From Mycobacterium sp. (GTDB taxonomy: Bacteria; Actinomycetota; Actinomycetes; Mycobacteriales; Mycobacteriaceae): a DNA stretch of 64,000 nt. The stretch's first letter is position 1. Each line of letters opens with the position of its first letter. The position numbers and the translations under genes were made by a program. The notes below the pieces were generated by a model. The model saw only the letters and a list, made by a program, of their open reading frames with translations. It had not been told where the DNA came from and made no database searches. This document shows positions 26,103-36,143 of the stretch, one piece after another. The stretch is taken from positions 81,078-145,077 of the forward strand of contig NZ_JASBVP010000001.1 of the NCBI RefSeq assembly GCF_029961025.1, given 5' to 3'.

Positions 26103-26858
26103 TCACGTGCCCTGGCGTGCGACCGCGGCGGCGCCGGCGGCGGCGGCTTCGGGATCGAGATAGGTGCCGCCGGCCACCAGGGGACGAAGCTCGGCGTCTA
26201 GGTCGTAGCGCAGCGGAATGCCGGTGGGGATGTTCAGCCCGACGATCGCATCGTCGGACATCCGGTCCAGGTATTTGACCAGCGCGCGCAGCGAGTTGCC
26301 GGACGCCGCGATCAGCACCGTCCTTCCCACCCGCAAGTCCGGGACGATGACATCGGTGTAGTACGGCACGAACCGGGCCACCACATCGGCCAGGCACTCG
26401 GTCAGCGGGCCTCCCCCGATGTTGGCGTAGCGGGGATCGGTGTCCTGGCTGAACCGGCTGCCCCTCTCGATCGGCGGCGGCGGCGTAGCGTAGCTGCGCC
26501 GCCACGCCATGAACTGTTCCTCGCCGTAGCGCGCCCTGACCTCGGACTTGTTCAGGCCCTGCAGCGCACCGTAGTGGCGTTCGTTGAGCCGCCAGCTACG
26601 CCGCACCGGGATCCAGTGCCGATCGGCGGTGTCTAGCGCCAGGTTCGCGGTGGTGATCGCCCGTCGCAACAGCGAGGTGTACACCACGTCGGGCAACAGG
26701 TTGTGCTCGGCCATTAGCTCACCGCTGCGCACCGCCTCGGCCCGGCCCTTATCGGTCAGGTCGACGTCGACCCACCCGGTGAACAGATTCAACGCGTTCC
26801 ACTCACTCTCGCCGTGACGGAGGAGGACCAGTGTGGCGGCTGCGTGTTGTGATCCCAT
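26103..26858 (-). CDS. gpm1: 2,3-bisphosphoglycerate-dependent phosphoglycerate mutase, altered active site
   Basis: A 251-residue cytoplasmic glycolytic/gluconeogenic enzyme interconverting 3- and 2-phosphoglycerate. The phospho-acceptor motif is intact ([17 protein letters not shown], His15), as are TSLLRRA and [13 protein letters not shown]. The second catalytic His of the family, in AHGNSLRAL, is replaced by Ser186: the sequence reads [16 protein letters not shown], codon TCC at 26303-26301. The rest is typical ([13 protein letters not shown]). The protein may be a weak mutase, or this may be a local sequence error. It is located upstream of senX3-regX3 as in H37Rv. Confidence 0.9.
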   Translation of the reverse strand: MGSQHAAATLVLLRHGESEWNALNLFTGWVDVDLTDKGRAEAVRSGELMAEHNLLPDVVYTSLLRRAITTANLALDTADRHWIPVRRSWRLNERHYGALQGLNKSEVRARYGEEQFMAWRRSYATPPPPIERGSRFSQDTDPRYANIGGGPLTECLADVVARFVPYYTDVIVPDLRVGRTVLIAASGNSLRALVKYLDRMSDDAIVGLNIPTGIPLRYDLDAELRPLVAGGTYLDPEAAAAGAAAVARQGT

Positions 26859-26981
26859 GGCGGCCTAGTCTGTCATGGCCTGACCCGCTGCGGTGTGGCG
26901 GTCGCAGCGTTCACTAGGCCGGGTCGGTCCGACGCTGCGAACAGCCGCAAGCACTCCTATCGCCGGCCAAGCACAAATCGC

Positions 26982-27545
26982 TCAAATCTGATCGCCGGCC
27001 CCCTCCTCGGGCCGCTTCGCGGCCCGCATCGTCGCCGAACGTTCCTCGTCGTCGATCAGGTGAGCGAACGCCTGAAGGTTCTTCAGCGAGGTGCCCCGTG
27101 ACACCCGCCACTCCCACTCCTTTCGGATCGAGGAGCGAAAACCCAACTCCAGCAACGTGTTGAAATCCGAGTCCACCGCTTCCAGCACTTGACCGAGCAC
27201 CCGGTCGATCTCGCCGGCGGTGACCGAGGCCAACGACATGCGGCCCACCAGATAGATGTCGCCGACATTGTCCAGCGTGTAGGCGACGCCGTAAAGACGG
27301 CGGTTGCGGTTGAGCAGAAACCGGTAAACGCCTTCGTGGTTCTCGTCGGGCTTGCGACACACGAACGCCTCGATGCGTACCGCGTGCTCGCCGATACTCA
27401 GAATGGTGTTGGTTTTGAGCTTGCGTTCCCCGGGCAACTCCACGATCAATCCCGGTGGCCCCCCGTGGGCGCCCCGGTGGCGCGTGTAAGCCAGCTGACT
27501 GGCCTGCAGCGCTTCCTCGATAACCCGCTGTACAGCTGAACTCAT
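26982..27545 (-). CDS. YbjN-like conserved protein (Rv0487 family)
   Basis: A 187-residue soluble protein with the alpha/beta fold of the YbjN/sensory-transduction family, also resembling type III secretion chaperones: VIEEALQASQLAYTRH, KLKTNTILSIGEHAVRIEAFVCRKPDENHEGVYRFLLNRNRRLYG and DIYLVGRMSL are the diagnostic blocks. I chose the ATG at 27545, which is preceded by GGAGAG, over a start 21 bp upstream. It lies 79 bp downstream of mshA in the same direction, possibly in one transcript. Function unknown. Confidence 0.78.
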   Translation of the reverse strand: MSSAVQRVIEEALQASQLAYTRHRGAHGGPPGLIVELPGERKLKTNTILSIGEHAVRIEAFVCRKPDENHEGVYRFLLNRNRRLYGVAYTLDNVGDIYLVGRMSLASVTAGEIDRVLGQVLEAVDSDFNTLLELGFRSSIRKEWEWRVSRGTSLKNLQAFAHLIDDEERSATMRAAKRPEEGAGDQI

Positions 27546-27624
27546 CGGCGCCACTCTCCCCCGCAACCGGGCGGTGCCCCCACGATCCCGGCCCCGTCGG
27601 AATCATCCTCGACGGCGCAACTCA

Positions 27625-28989
27625 TCACGCCCGGACCTCCTGGTGCACCGTCCAGCGCCGGGGTTTTCGTGCCGATGCCGGGTCGCGCACCCGGCGGCGG
27701 TTTCGGACGGTGAAATCAGCGATCGCGCGCCGGTAGCTGACCAGCAACGCATCGACGGTGTTGTCCCAGGAGAACGCCGCGGCGTGCGCGGCCGCCGAGC
27801 GGCTCATCGCCCATCCTCGCGGCCCGCAGCAGAGCCGCAGCAACTCCTCGATGGCATCCGCCCACCGGTCGACGTCATGGCCGGACACCAGCATGCCGCT
27901 GACCCCGTCGCGCACGACCACCGGCAGCCCGCCCACCGCGGCCGCAACCACCGGCGTGCCGCACGCTTGCGCCTCCACCGCCACCAGGCCGAACGACTCC
28001 GAATAGCTGGGCACGGCGACCAGGTCGGCGGCCCGGAACAGGGTGGCGAGATCCTCTCGAGATTGCGGCGGCAGGAATGTCACCCGCGCGCTGATACCGA
28101 GTTCGTCGGCCAGCCGGACCAGTCCGTCCGGGGCCGCGCGACCGCTGCCCGACGGTCCACCGGCCACCACGATGTGCACCCGTCTGAGTCTGGCGGCCGC
28201 CCGCAGCACCAGGTCGGGTGCCTTCAGCGGCTGGATGCGCCCGACGAAGACCACCACCTGCCGATCCGTCGGCAGGCCCAACGCTGCCCGGGCGGCACGG
28301 CGGTCCCCGGGATGAAACACCTCGAGGTCGACGCCGGGGTGGGCCACGTCGATCCTGGCGGGATCGGCGCTGAGCAGCGAAACCAGTTGCCCGGCTTCCT
28401 CCTCGGTGTTGGCGATCAGCCGGTCCGCCTCGTCGACGACCTGTTGCTCACCGACCGTGCGCAGCACCGGCTCGGGGATGTCCCCGTCGGCCAGTGCCGC
28501 GTTTTTCACCGCCGCCAGGGTGTGCGCGGTGTGCACCAGCGGCACGGCCCAGCGGTCCCGGGCCAGCCAGCCGACCCGACCGGACAGCCAGTAGTGCGAG
28601 TGCACGATGTCGTAATAGCCGGCCTCGTGACCGGCTTCGGCCCGCAACACCCCCGCTGCGAACGCGCACAGTTGGGCGGGCAGGTCGTATTTGTCGAGCC
28701 CTTCGAAAGGACCGGCGTCCACGTTGCGCACCAGCACCCCGGGCGCCACCGGCACGATCGGCGGATCGGTCGATGCGGTGGCCCGGGTGAAGATCTCCAC
28801 CTCGATGCCCCGTCGTGCCAGGTGCAGCGCGGTCTGCAACACGTAGACGTTCATGCCGCCGGCGTCGCCGACGCCCGGCTGGGCCAGCGGTGACGTGTGC
28901 ACCGACAACACCGCCACCCGGCCCGGATCGCGCACCCCGGCCGCATCGAGCCCGCGAACGTCAGAGCGGAAAACGTCGGTAGGCACCAC
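27625..28989 (-). CDS. mshA: D-inositol-3-phosphate glycosyltransferase, mycothiol synthesis
   Basis: A 454-residue GT4 glycosyltransferase that joins GlcNAc from UDP-GlcNAc to 1-D-myo-inositol-3-phosphate, the first step of mycothiol synthesis. Visible features: the N-terminal domain [20 protein letters not shown], the donor region [18 protein letters not shown], and the EX7E motif in [18 protein letters not shown]. It is shorter than the 480-residue M. tuberculosis protein only at the variable N-terminus. A GTG start at 28989 is used; the exact start is uncertain. It is followed by the YbjN-like gene. Confidence 0.94.
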   Translation of the reverse strand: MVPTDVFRSDVRGLDAAGVRDPGRVAVLSVHTSPLAQPGVGDAGGMNVYVLQTALHLARRGIEVEIFTRATASTDPPIVPVAPGVLVRNVDAGPFEGLDKYDLPAQLCAFAAGVLRAEAGHEAGYYDIVHSHYWLSGRVGWLARDRWAVPLVHTAHTLAAVKNAALADGDIPEPVLRTVGEQQVVDEADRLIANTEEEAGQLVSLLSADPARIDVAHPGVDLEVFHPGDRRAARAALGLPTDRQVVVFVGRIQPLKAPDLVLRAAARLRRVHIVVAGGPSGSGRAAPDGLVRLADELGISARVTFLPPQSREDLATLFRAADLVAVPSYSESFGLVAVEAQACGTPVVAAAVGGLPVVVRDGVSGMLVSGHDVDRWADAIEELLRLCCGPRGWAMSRSAAAHAAAFSWDNTVDALLVSYRRAIADFTVRNRRRVRDPASARKPRRWTVHQEVRA

Positions 28990-29036
28990 ACCGCCATCTT
29001 GGCAGGGCGCTTCGCAGCGTCGCCGACATGCTCACG

Positions 29037-30350
29037 TCACCTCGACGATCCCCGCGCCGCGCGCCCCAGCGCCCGCCCCGGTGACCCGAGGGCTCTGGCG
29101 CGCCGCATCGCCCCCAGCGGATCGGCGTAGAGCCCATCCAGGGACACGATCCCCGCACCCGCCTCCTGCACCCGATTGCCGAAGACAGTCACCCGGATCT
29201 CCTGCGGCGGCAGCACGGAACGCGCGGCGAACGCGGCTTTCACCTGCACCAGCCCTTCCGGGTATTCGGTGAACGCCTGGCCGCCAACCACCAAATCCTC
29301 GGGATTGAGCAGGTCACGCAGCAGCGCAATCGCTTCACCGAGCACCCGGGCCCGTTCCGCCAGCAGGTCTTTGGCCAGCTGGTTGCCGCTACGGGCGACC
29401 CGCAACACCTCGGCAATGGCCGGCCCCGGCCCAGGTGTGGCGACCTCGGGCAGGATACGAAGTCGCCGCGCCGCGGCCAGCACCGCCTCGTCGCTGACGG
29501 TGGACTCCAGTTGCCCGGAACCGCCCAGCAGCTCGGAAGGCGCGGGCAGGGCGGCTATGGTGCCCGGGCCGCCGGCCGGGCTGTGTACCCTACCGTCAAT
29601 CACCAGGGCATAGCCCACGGTTTCCCGCGCGTAGACATAAAGACTGCTCGACGGGCTCGACGCGAACCGGCGGATGCCGAGCTGCAACTCCGCCCCGGCC
29701 ATGGCGTGCACCGCCGACGCCACCGACACCGGCAGGCCCAGCGCGTCGGCCAGCACCGGACCGACGGGTGCCTGACGCCAGCCCAGCCGGGGATGATCGA
29801 TGTGGCCGCTGGCGCCGTGAACCACTCCGCCGACCGCGACCCCCACCCACAGCGGTCGGCGGCGATGCCAGCGTTGCAGGTATCGGCGCGCGGTGTCGGC
29901 CAGCGAGGCCAACGCGGGCCCTTGGGCGCCGCGCGGGGTCGGTGCCTCCACCGCGTCCAGCGCGCGGCCGAACAAGTCGGTGGCCACGATGCGGGTGCTT
30001 CGCGCCCCGACGTGCAGGCCCAGCGTCAGGAACGGTTCGTGATTGACCTCGACGGGCACCCGTGGACGCCCGATCGCCCCGGCGACCGCAAGGTCGGCGC
30101 GCTCACGCAGCAGCCCGGCCTCAAGCAGCGCGTTGACCTGCCGGTTCACCGTCGCGGCGCTCAGCGACGTGACATCGCTGATGACGTCGCGGCCAACGGG
30201 GCCGTGGAGCCGCACGGCCCGGAAGACCGCCGCCGCGGCGGCGTCCGACAGATGCAGCGACGGCGCAACGACCCGGTGATGCGACCGCCCTCGTCGCGGG
30301 CCTCCCGGGGCACGATGGGTCGGGTGGTTGGTGAGAGTGGTTGAGCGCAT
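29037..30350 (-). CDS. ROK-family (NagC/XylR-like) transcriptional regulator
   Basis: A 437-residue regulator. The N-terminal winged helix (VISDVTSLSAATVNRQVNALLEAG) is followed by a sugar-kinase-like ROK domain (FLTLGLHVGARSTRIVATDLFG; LWVGVAVGGVVHGASGHIDHP). The ROK zinc-binding Cys cluster is not apparent, so it is probably a regulator and not a kinase. By position it is Rv0485, reported in M. tuberculosis to influence pe13/ppe18 expression. It lies 47 bp upstream of mshA on the same strand and diverges from the SDR gene across 179 bp. Confidence 0.85.
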   Translation of the reverse strand: MRSTTLTNHPTHRAPGGPRRGRSHHRVVAPSLHLSDAAAAAVFRAVRLHGPVGRDVISDVTSLSAATVNRQVNALLEAGLLRERADLAVAGAIGRPRVPVEVNHEPFLTLGLHVGARSTRIVATDLFGRALDAVEAPTPRGAQGPALASLADTARRYLQRWHRRRPLWVGVAVGGVVHGASGHIDHPRLGWRQAPVGPVLADALGLPVSVASAVHAMAGAELQLGIRRFASSPSSSLYVYARETVGYALVIDGRVHSPAGGPGTIAALPAPSELLGGSGQLESTVSDEAVLAAARRLRILPEVATPGPGPAIAEVLRVARSGNQLAKDLLAERARVLGEAIALLRDLLNPEDLVVGGQAFTEYPEGLVQVKAAFAARSVLPPQEIRVTVFGNRVQEAGAGIVSLDGLYADPLGAMRRARALGSPGRALGRAARGSSR

Positions 30351-30502
30351 GGGTGTCCTTGTCCGAGTCCCTGGGTTCCGACGGCGGGCCCGGCCACCCC
30401 GGCGTGGGGTGAGCTCAGGCGGGGCAGACCGCGCGGCAACAACACCCGCGGTCCGCGATCGGACACAGGCCGAGCAAGGCGCTCAGGTACACACGAGGGA
30501 AT

Positions 30503-30519
30503 CTAGCACGCAAAGCTAG
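30503..30519 (+). promoter_or_regulatory. CTAGC-N7-GCTAG palindrome upstream of the SDR gene
   Basis: A 17-bp inverted repeat (CTAGCACGCAAAGCTAG) ending 10 bp before the SDR start codon and within the divergent region shared with the ROK regulator. It covers the expected ribosome-site/transcription-start area, so it could be an operator. The binding protein is unknown; the ROK regulator is the nearest candidate. Confidence 0.4.
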
Positions 30520-30529
30520 AGTTGGTGAG

Positions 30530-31282
30530 ATGAGCACGCCATCACCGCAACCGCACGAACGCGTCGCGGTGGTCACCGGCGCCAGTGCGGGCATTGGTGA
30601 AGCGACCGCGAGAACCCTTGCCGCGCAAGGTTTTCACGTAGTCGCGGTGGCGCGCCGGGCGGACCGGATCGCGGCGTTGGCCGATGAGATCGGCGGAACC
30701 GCCGTGGCGGCCGATGTCACCGACGGCGCCGCTGTGGAAGCACTGGCGAGCGGATTGAGCCGAGTCGACGTGCTGGTCAACAACGCCGGGGGTGCCAAGG
30801 GGCTGGAACCGGTCGCCGAGGCAGACCTGGACCATTGGCGCTGGATGTGGGAGACCAATGTGCTGGGCACGCTGCGGGTCACCCGGGCGTTGTTGCCCAA
30901 GTTGATCGCCTCGGGCGACGGGCTGATCGTGACGATCACCTCGATTGCGGCGTTCGAGATCTACGACGGCGGTTCGGGTTACACGTCGGCCAAGCACGCG
31001 CAAAGCGCGTTACACCGCACCCTGCGTGGTGAGTTGTTGGGAAAACCCGTGCGGCTCACCGAGATTGCACCTGGCATGGTGCAGACCGAGTTCTCCCTGG
31101 TGCGCTTCGACGGCGACCGGAGGCGAGCCGAGGCGGTGTATGAGGGCATGACCCCGCTGGTGGCCGCCGATATCGCCGAGGTGATCGGATTCGTGGCCAG
31201 CCGCCCGTCCCACGTCAACCTGGACCAGATCGTCATCCGGCCGCGCGACCAGGCATCGGCTACCCGCCGGGTCGCGCGCTAG
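30530..31282 (+). CDS. short-chain dehydrogenase/reductase
   Basis: A 250-residue classical SDR with cofactor loop [15 protein letters not shown], the NNAG motif ([13 protein letters not shown]), catalytic Ser in TITSIAAF and YxxxK in [12 protein letters not shown]. Arg/Ala after the second beta strand (VARRADR) suggests NADP(H). It is probably cytoplasmic; the substrate is unknown. It corresponds to H37Rv Rv0484c. GGTGAG directly precedes the ATG. Its last 23 bp overlap, tail to tail, the end of the L,D-transpeptidase gene. Confidence 0.88.
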   Translation: MSTPSPQPHERVAVVTGASAGIGEATARTLAAQGFHVVAVARRADRIAALADEIGGTAVAADVTDGAAVEALASGLSRVDVLVNNAGGAKGLEPVAEADLDHWRWMWETNVLGTLRVTRALLPKLIASGDGLIVTITSIAAFEIYDGGSGYTSAKHAQSALHRTLRGELLGKPVRLTEIAPGMVQTEFSLVRFDGDRRRAEAVYEGMTPLVAADIAEVIGFVASRPSHVNLDQIVIRPRDQASATRRVAR

Positions 31283-32588
31283 CCGTGCCGGACGGGGCGG
31301 TGGGTGCGTCCGGCACCGCGGCCGCGCCGGAAGGGCCGACGGGCGCGGTGACCGGGATGGGCTTGCCGGGCTTGGGTCCCTGGCCCGCCAGTGCCGACAT
31401 CGACTTCCAGGTGTCCCAGTCCACCGCCCAGTCCCAGATATCCCCATCGGCGGCGGACAGCTGGATCGAGCTGCCGGTCACCTCCACGGGATCGCCGTAG
31501 AGGGCGCTGTTGTAGTACTGCTCGGCGTCGGCCGTGGACAGGTTGATGCAGCCGTTGGTGACGTTGGTATTGCCCTGCGCGCCGGCGCTGGCCGGGTTGG
31601 CGTGGATGAATTCGCCGTTGTTGGAGATCCGCACCGCCCAGCGCTCGTGGATGTTGCTGTAACCGGCGGCCGGGTTGGACATGTAAAAGTCGGCGTATTT
31701 CTCGCTGACCACGTGGATCCCGTTGCGGGTGACGTTGCGCGGCTTGTCGGCCTCGCCGTAGCTGCAGGGAAAGTCCATGATCACCCCCTCGTCGCGAATC
31801 ACCTGGATGCGGTGCGAGGTGACCTCGGCCTTGACCACCTGGCGGCGGCCGACCTGGAAGTTCAGGCTGATGTCCTGCTTGCCGTAGGCGCCGTCGCCGA
31901 ACGCCACCCCGTAGAGCTTGGCGTCGACGGTGACCGTGGTGCCCGCCGGGTAGTAGTCGCGGGTCCGCCAGTGCACCCGCGAGCCCTGCGCCTCATCGGG
32001 CAGCCATGCCCAGCTGCCTTCGACGGGCGGGTCGGTGGTGACAATGAGCGCCCGTTCGACGGCGGCCTTGTCGGTGATCGGCGAGTCGAACTGGATGATG
32101 ATCGGCGCCGCCACTCCCACGGTCTGGCCGTCGGCGAGCTGAAACCGCCCGTTGATCACCTTTTTGGGTGTCAGGGTGGTGAACCGGCCGGCGACCGGAA
32201 CCGCCCTGCCGTCGCGGCCGATCGCCGCACCGCTCCAGGTGTAGGCGACACCATAACCCAGCGGTTCGGTGATCGTGTAGGCGGTGCGATCCCGGTTGAA
32301 CGCCCCGGCCACCACCTTGCCGTGCGGATTCGTCAAGGCCACCTGCGCGAAGACGCCGTTTTTGACCTCGACACCGACCGGCGCGGTGGGTGCCACGTTC
32401 GCCGCGGCGGGAGTGCCGAGCGCCGGCCGGAACGTCACCGTCGGCACCGGTGGTGGCGGCGGTGTCTCCGCGTGTTTGCTGGGTCTGCTGAAACACCCGG
32501 CCAGCACGTTCGGTGCGAACACCCCCACCGCCAGCGCAGACAAGGCCCGGCGCCGGCAGATCGGCGTCGGGCCACCGGCTGTGTTCAC
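31260..32588 (-). CDS. lipoprotein L,D-transpeptidase (LdtMt5/LprQ-like)
   Basis: A 442-residue envelope enzyme that forms 3-3 peptidoglycan cross-links. A lipobox LAGC (VLAGCFSRP) follows the signal sequence, then a Pro-rich linker, two Ig-like domains and the YkuD catalytic domain. The catalytic region reads [13 protein letters not shown] ... [17 protein letters not shown]: the Cys is present, but Asn stands where most L,D-transpeptidases have His (SHGC). The M. tuberculosis Rv0483 protein shares this Asn. The tail is Pro/Ala/Ser-rich. The GTG at 32588 is chosen; a TATCTT box 8 bp upstream suggests a nearly leaderless mRNA. Confidence 0.9.
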   Translation of the reverse strand: MNTAGGPTPICRRRALSALAVGVFAPNVLAGCFSRPSKHAETPPPPPVPTVTFRPALGTPAAANVAPTAPVGVEVKNGVFAQVALTNPHGKVVAGAFNRDRTAYTITEPLGYGVAYTWSGAAIGRDGRAVPVAGRFTTLTPKKVINGRFQLADGQTVGVAAPIIIQFDSPITDKAAVERALIVTTDPPVEGSWAWLPDEAQGSRVHWRTRDYYPAGTTVTVDAKLYGVAFGDGAYGKQDISLNFQVGRRQVVKAEVTSHRIQVIRDEGVIMDFPCSYGEADKPRNVTRNGIHVVSEKYADFYMSNPAAGYSNIHERWAVRISNNGEFIHANPASAGAQGNTNVTNGCINLSTADAEQYYNSALYGDPVEVTGSSIQLSAADGDIWDWAVDWDTWKSMSALAGQGPKPGKPIPVTAPVGPSGAAAVPDAPTAPSGTASARPGG

Positions 32589-32635
32589 GACAGATAAAGA
32601 TACCGGGCCCAACGCCCCGCCCCCGAAAGCAACGG

Positions 32636-33730
32636 CTACAACACGCAGCCCACCAGCACGGGTTCGGGTTCCAGGGTGATTCCAAACACATCGCGCACCC
32701 CGTCGCGCACGGTGCGAGCCAGGGCCACCACGTCGGCGGCGGTGGCCCCACCGCGGTTCGTCAGGGCCAGCGCATGCTTGGTGGACAGCCGGCAGGGGGC
32801 GCTGCCGGTGCCCGGGTAGCCTTTGCCGAAGCCGGCCCGCTCCACCAGCCAGCCGGCCGCGAGTTTGACGCCGCCCGGCGCCGGCCAGTGCGGTACCGGG
32901 GCGCCGGCCCGCTCCACCAGGCGCCGGTACACGGCCGGCGCGACGACCGGATTGATGAAAAACGACCCGACGCTCCAGGTGTCGTGGTCGGCCGTGTCGA
33001 GCACCATGCCCTTGCGCGCCCGCAGGGCCAGCACCGCCCGCCGGACGGTGGCCGGGTCGGCGCGTTGACCGGCCGTCGCGTGCAGCGCGGTGACCAGCTC
33101 GTGATAGCGCAGCGGCGCGCTGCGGCCGGACGCATCCAGCGTGAACTCCACCTCCACGACCACGATGGGCACCCGCAGCCCGTCACCGCCGACGGGCTTG
33201 AGCACGCTGGTGCGGTAGCCGAAGCCCAACTCGGACGGCGATGCCCAGCGCAGCTCACCGCTGCGCCGGTCCAGCAGCCGGACCCCGGTGATGACGTCGG
33301 CCACCTCCACGCCGTAGGCACCCACGTTCTGCACAGGGGTGGCACCGGCCGAACCGGGGATGCCGGACAGGCATTCCAGTCCCCCGAGTCCGTGTTCGAC
33401 GGCGGCGACCACGACGTCGTCCCACACCGCACCGGCCTCCGCGCGCAAGATGTTGCCGTCGATGCTGATGCTGTCGTTGGCCAGCCGCACCACGGTCAGG
33501 TCGGTCAGGGTTTCGGAGATCACCACGTTGGAGCCGCCGGCCATCACCAGCAGCGGTTGGCAGCGCTCGGCGTCCAGGCGGCGCAACACCGCGACCGCCT
33601 GTTCGGTGGTGGTGCAGGTGATGACACGCCGCGCCGTAGGGCCGATCCGCAACGTGGTCAGGGGGGCCAGCGGCACATTCTCGGCGATATGCGCCCCGGC
33701 GAACAACGTTCCCGCGCCGCCCTGCCTCAT
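32636..33730 (-). CDS. murB: UDP-N-acetylenolpyruvoylglucosamine reductase
   Basis: A 364-residue FAD enzyme that reduces UDP-GlcNAc-enolpyruvate to UDP-MurNAc, a cytoplasmic peptidoglycan step. FAD-binding [32 protein letters not shown], the Arg in FGYRTSVLK, the catalytic Ser in [10 protein letters not shown] and the final Glu in LEPEPVLVG are all present. It is 47 bp upstream of the L,D-transpeptidase gene on the same strand, grouping two cell-wall enzymes. It diverges from the DUF2505 gene across 26 bp. Confidence 0.95.
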   Translation of the reverse strand: MRQGGAGTLFAGAHIAENVPLAPLTTLRIGPTARRVITCTTTEQAVAVLRRLDAERCQPLLVMAGGSNVVISETLTDLTVVRLANDSISIDGNILRAEAGAVWDDVVVAAVEHGLGGLECLSGIPGSAGATPVQNVGAYGVEVADVITGVRLLDRRSGELRWASPSELGFGYRTSVLKPVGGDGLRVPIVVVEVEFTLDASGRSAPLRYHELVTALHATAGQRADPATVRRAVLALRARKGMVLDTADHDTWSVGSFFINPVVAPAVYRRLVERAGAPVPHWPAPGGVKLAAGWLVERAGFGKGYPGTGSAPCRLSTKHALALTNRGGATAADVVALARTVRDGVRDVFGITLEPEPVLVGCVL

Positions 33731-33756
33731 GAGCCGTAACGGTAGCCTGACCTGCT

Positions 33757-34269
33757 ATGCCGCGTTCATTCGACATGTCCACCGACTACGGGGGCACCGT
33801 CGAACAGGTTCATCGTGCTTTCGGTGACGAGGGCTACTGGCTGGCCCGCCTGGCCAATTCCGGGGCCGATGAGGCGGCGCTGGAGTCGATGCGGGTCGGG
33901 AGCGACGGCAGCATCGACGTGGTCACCGTGCAGGTGCTGCGCGGTGACCGGCTTCCCGCTTTGGTCACCCAGTTGCATCGCGGCGATCTGCGGATCCGGC
34001 GCGACGAGAAGTGGGGCCCGGTCGTCGACGGCGTCGCTAACGCCACCGTTCTCGGTTCCATCCCGAACCTCCCGGTGGGCCTTACCGGGACCGGGGTGCT
34101 AGCACCGGTCGGCGATTCCGGTGGTGCCCGGCTGACGTTTCGGGCCACGGTCGAGGTTCGGGTGCCACTTATCGGAGGCAGGATCGAGAACTTGATCGGC
34201 AGTCAGCTGGTCGAGCTGCTGATCGCCGAGCAGCGCTTCACCACCACCTGGATCGCCGAGAACGCCTGA
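33757..34269 (+). CDS. DUF2505 family protein (START/SRPBCC-like)
   Basis: A 170-residue soluble protein with a helix-grip-type pattern: SFDMSTDYGGTVEQVHRAFGDEGYW at the N-terminus and a long C-terminal helix (IENLIGSQLVELLIAEQRFTTTWI). This matches the actinobacterial DUF2505 family and H37Rv Rv0481c. Such folds usually bind hydrophobic ligands, but no ligand is known. It is followed 50 bp later by the nitrilase-type gene. Confidence 0.82.
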   Translation: MPRSFDMSTDYGGTVEQVHRAFGDEGYWLARLANSGADEAALESMRVGSDGSIDVVTVQVLRGDRLPALVTQLHRGDLRIRRDEKWGPVVDGVANATVLGSIPNLPVGLTGTGVLAPVGDSGGARLTFRATVEVRVPLIGGRIENLIGSQLVELLIAEQRFTTTWIAENA

Positions 34270-34319
34270 CCCGGCCGCGCCGGATCCGCGCCCGCTAGCG
34301 GCGCCTTTAGGCTGAGGCC

Positions 34320-35138
34320 ATGCGGATTGCGTTGGCGCAAATCCTCAGCGGCACCGACCCGGCGGCGAACCTGGGCCAGCTGCGCGACTACGCCGGCCGG
34401 GCCGCCGACGCGGGAGCGCAGCTGGTGGTGTTCCCGGAGGCGACGATGTGCCGGTTCGGTGTTCCGTTGGCCCCGATCGCCGAGCCCCTCGACGGGCCCT
34501 GGGCCAACGGGGTGCGCCAAATCGCCGCCGAAACCGGGATCACCGTGATTGCCGGGATGTTCACCCCCGCCGGCGACCGACGGGTGACCAACACGCTGAT
34601 CGCGACCGGAGCCGGCATCGACGCTCACTACCACAAGATCCATCTCTACGACGCGTTTGGTTTCGCCGAATCACGCACCGTCGCTCCCGGCCGCGAGCCG
34701 GTGGTGGTCCCGGTCGACGACCTCGGGGTGGGCTTGACGATCTGCTATGACATCCGCTTCCCGGAGCTGTACATCGAGCTGGCCCGCCGCGGGGCCCAGC
34801 TGATCGTGATCTGCGCCTCCTGGGCCGGCGGGCCGGGCAAGCTGGAACAGTGGACGCTGCTGGCGCGCGCCCGGGCCCTGGACTCGACGAGCTACATCGC
34901 CGCGGCGGGCCAGGCCGACCCCGGCGACAGCCTGCCGGCCTCCACCGCGCCCACCGGGGTCGGCGCCAGCCTGGTGGTCTCGCCGTTCGGCCAGGTGGTG
35001 GCATCAGCCGGGGCCGATCCGCAGCTGGTGGTCGCCGAGATCGACGTCGACACCGTCACCGCCGCCCGCGACACCATCGCGGTGCTGCGCAACCGGCGCG
35101 ACTTCGCCCGCGCCGATAAGGCAGAATCGCGCGGATGA
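34320..35138 (+). CDS. carbon-nitrogen hydrolase (Nit/omega-amidase family)
   Basis: A 272-residue nitrilase-superfamily amidohydrolase. The Glu-Lys-Cys triad is visible: Glu in VVFPEATMCRFG, Lys in AHYHKIHLYDAFGF, Cys in GLTICYDIRFPELY. The family hydrolyses amides such as deaminated glutathione or alpha-ketoglutaramate. It corresponds to H37Rv Rv0480c. Its stop overlaps the start of the first DUF2993 gene by 4 bp, so the pair is coupled. Confidence 0.88.
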   Translation: MRIALAQILSGTDPAANLGQLRDYAGRAADAGAQLVVFPEATMCRFGVPLAPIAEPLDGPWANGVRQIAAETGITVIAGMFTPAGDRRVTNTLIATGAGIDAHYHKIHLYDAFGFAESRTVAPGREPVVVPVDDLGVGLTICYDIRFPELYIELARRGAQLIVICASWAGGPGKLEQWTLLARARALDSTSYIAAAGQADPGDSLPASTAPTGVGASLVVSPFGQVVASAGADPQLVVAEIDVDTVTAARDTIAVLRNRRDFARADKAESRG

Positions 35139-36067
35139 CCACCCCGCCCGGCCCCCCTGCCGACGACCCGACGGTGTGGGCACGCCCCGGCGGCCAGCCG
35201 GCACCGCAACCCGCATCGCCAGCCGAACCACCGCCTCCGCCCGGCAGGTCGGCGGGCCCGCAGCAGCCCGTCGGCGTGGCGCTCCCGGGCCGGCCGCCAC
35301 CGAAAGACGCCCCGGTGAAGACCAAACGCCGTCTCCTGCGCGACCCGCTGTCCGTCGTGCTGATCCTCATCACCGCAGTGGCCCTCTCCGTCGCCGCACT
35401 GATCGGTGCCGATCTATACGCCCAGCACATCGCCGACAACAAGGTGGCCCAGGCGGCGCAGTGCGTCACCCGCGACAAGGTCAGTGTGGCCTTCGGCCCG
35501 CTGCCGCCGTTCCTGTGGCAACACCTCACCGGCCACTACACCGACATCGCCATCAAGACCGCGGGCAACCAGATCAAGGAAGCCAAGGGCATGGCGGCAG
35601 ACGTGCACATCTACGACGTCGACCTGCACGGCACCGCCACCTCGAAGGGCACGATCGGCGCCCTGGACGCCACCCTCACCTGGTCGGCGCAGGGCATCAA
35701 GGAGACCGTGCAGGACACGCTTCCGGTGGTCGGGCAGCTGGTCAGCAGCGTCACCACCAACCCCGGCAACGGCACCATCGAGCTGAAAGGCCCACTGGGG
35801 CTGGGCAGTGTCACCGTCCGGCCGCAGGTCATCGACGACCGGCTGGTGCTGCAGGTGGTGGACCTCAACGGGTTGGGCATGCCGTTCCCCCGGGAGAGCG
35901 TGCAACCCGCCCTGGACACCTTCACCGGCCAGCTGATGAGCAGATTTCCCCTCGGAATTCACCCGGACAGCGTTCAGGTCACCGCTACCGGCGTGGTGGG
36001 CCATTTCTCCAGCCGCAACGCGACCATCCCCGCGCAGAGCCAAGATCCCTGCTTCGCCAAACTGTGA
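35135..36067 (+). CDS. DUF2993 (LmeA-like) membrane-anchored protein, copy 1
   Basis: A 310-residue protein: a Pro-rich cytoplasmic N-terminus (MTTPPGPPADDPTVWARPGG), one transmembrane helix (about 70-92, LSVVLILITAVALSVAALIG), then a ~210-residue exported DUF2993 domain ending in ATIPAQSQDPCFAKL. DUF2993 includes LmeA, a periplasmic factor in lipomannan/lipoarabinomannan mannan synthesis; a lipid-binding role is inferred. It corresponds to H37Rv Rv0479c. The next gene is a clear paralogue in tandem. Confidence 0.82.
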   Translation: MTTPPGPPADDPTVWARPGGQPAPQPASPAEPPPPPGRSAGPQQPVGVALPGRPPPKDAPVKTKRRLLRDPLSVVLILITAVALSVAALIGADLYAQHIADNKVAQAAQCVTRDKVSVAFGPLPPFLWQHLTGHYTDIAIKTAGNQIKEAKGMAADVHIYDVDLHGTATSKGTIGALDATLTWSAQGIKETVQDTLPVVGQLVSSVTTNPGNGTIELKGPLGLGSVTVRPQVIDDRLVLQVVDLNGLGMPFPRESVQPALDTFTGQLMSRFPLGIHPDSVQVTATGVVGHFSSRNATIPAQSQDPCFAKL

Positions 36068-36143
36068 GACCGGACGCGGTGGCTCCGCGACCAGCGACGA
36101 CCCCACGGTCTCGACGCCGGCTTCATGAGGCAGAATCGCGCAG

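Noticed and set aside
31602..32597. 331-codon plus-strand frame over the L,D-transpeptidase
   Set aside because: It is a codon-bias shadow of a gene with lipobox and catalytic motifs.
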